Shown: one piece after another, positions 40,505 to 41,016 of the stretch | How the letters are laid out: each line of letters starts with the position of its first letter | Numbering within the stretch: position 1 is the stretch's first letter | NCBI GenBank assembly: GCA_958403385.1 | Contig: CATXXC010000021.1 | Location: 1-41,016 of the forward strand | DNA: 41,016 nt | Direction: 5' to 3' | DNA from: an uncultured Collinsella sp. | Lineage (GTDB): Bacteria > Actinomycetota > Coriobacteriia > Coriobacteriales > Coriobacteriaceae | Translations under genes and position numbers: made by a program | The notes under the pieces: generated by a model | The model's database searches: none | What the model was told of the DNA's origin: nothing | The model's input: only the letters and a program-made list of their open reading frames with translations

Positions 40505-40951
40505 GTGCGTGCGGTGGTGCAGCGCGTGCTCAACGCCGGCGTGACGGTCGACGGCGAGTGCGTGGGCCGCATTGGACGCGGCTACCTGGTGCTGCTGGGT
40601 GTGGGCCATGGCGATACGCGTGCCGAGGCCGACAAGCTGTGGGGCAAGCTCCGCGGGCTGCGTATCAACGAGGACGAGAACGGCAAGACCAACCTGGCAC
40701 TTGCCGATGTCGACGGCGAGGTGCTCGTGGTGTCGCAGTTCACGCTGTTTGCCGACTGCCGCCACGGCCGCCGTCCGTCGTTTACGGATGCCGGCGCCCC
40801 CGATGTCGCCAACGAGCTCTACGAGTACTTCTTGACGCTTGTGCGCGAGGACGTCGAGCAAGTAGCACATGGCATCTTCGGCGCCGATATGAAAGTCGAT
40901 CTTGTCAACGACGGTCCGTTCACCATCGTCTTGGACACCGATAGTCTGTAA
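40505..40951 (+). CDS. dtd: D-aminoacyl-tRNA deacylase
   Basis: Removes D-amino acids wrongly attached to tRNA. The 148-residue product has the SQFTLF motif and the NDGPFT motif (the canonical form is NxGPVT), both of which form the active site. A GTG starts the frame, eight bases after GAGGAG, which lies within the end of rdgB. The gap is three bases, so the two genes are translationally linked. The last 65 bp of the window hold no visible gene. Confidence 0.92.
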   Translation: MRAVVQRVLNAGVTVDGECVGRIGRGYLVLLGVGHGDTRAEADKLWGKLRGLRINEDENGKTNLALADVDGEVLVVSQFTLFADCRHGRRPSFTDAGAPDVANELYEYFLTLVREDVEQVAHGIFGADMKVDLVNDGPFTIVLDTDSL

Positions 40952-41016
40952 GTAGTCAATTTGGTTGATTTCCGATCTCAGCCGAACACATTGAGCGAAT
41001 AGGCCATTCCCGCAGT

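Overview
The window looks like a chromosomal segment of a GC-rich actinobacterium of the class Coriobacteriia, most likely Collinsella. This is an inference from gene content, strong GC-biased codon use, and the dispersed palindromic elements; no 16S rRNA gene is present to prove it. Almost everything is housekeeping or core metabolism. I see no CRISPR array, complete transposase, integrase or prophage.

Layout. 1-2440: a 3-hydroxyacyl-CoA dehydrogenase, a decayed aryl-sulfate sulfotransferase and a small exported protein translated behind a 12-codon leader ORF. 2560-5770: a DUF389 membrane protein and an OPT-family transporter on the minus strand, diverging from coaX. 5810-8650: coaX, a dCMP deaminase, a NifU-like Fe-S scaffold and lgt. 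8736-11890: a large polytopic membrane protein and yebC. 12057-13540: an AmaP-DUF2273-Asp23 envelope-stress operon. 13747-19643: a YitT protein, a zinc-ribbon DUF4013 protein, an M20 amidohydrolase (minus) and a YtcJ-like amidohydrolase. 19644-23000: groES-groEL set between two very large palindromes. 22953-27407: an FMN riboswitch followed by a riboflavin ECF transporter (ribU, fused ecfA-ecfA, ecfT) and two small flavin-oxidase-like proteins. 27543-32553: a paired ARG-box-like operator and argCJBD. 32554-33428: a gene-poor mosaic with a foldback element, tRNA-derived fragments and tRNA-Val. 33429-40951: asnB, a murE-like ligase, a HAD phosphatase, murI, rph, rdgB and dtd.

How the genes work together. 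Two metabolic units stand out. The FMN-riboswitch operon couples riboflavin uptake with putative FMN-binding proteins. The arg block makes ornithine from glutamate through the acetyl-recycling route (ArgJ). A MurE lacking the diaminopimelate-type DNPR motif and murI both feed peptidoglycan, consistent with a cell wall that does not use diaminopimelate.

The most unusual content is non-coding. (i) Six short stem-loops carrying a GGGRCRGG-type core each follow a stop codon closely, always in the gene's orientation. (ii) Two perfect 37-38 bp palindromes with internal hairpins bracket groESL. (iii) Three foldback elements of similar size (about 217-238 bp) have inverted ends. (iv) Next to tRNA-Val, a 184-bp-period duplication repeats the tRNA 3' end, a terminator and a T-arm-like motif. 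These are the best candidates for undescribed elements; all need a genome-wide search.
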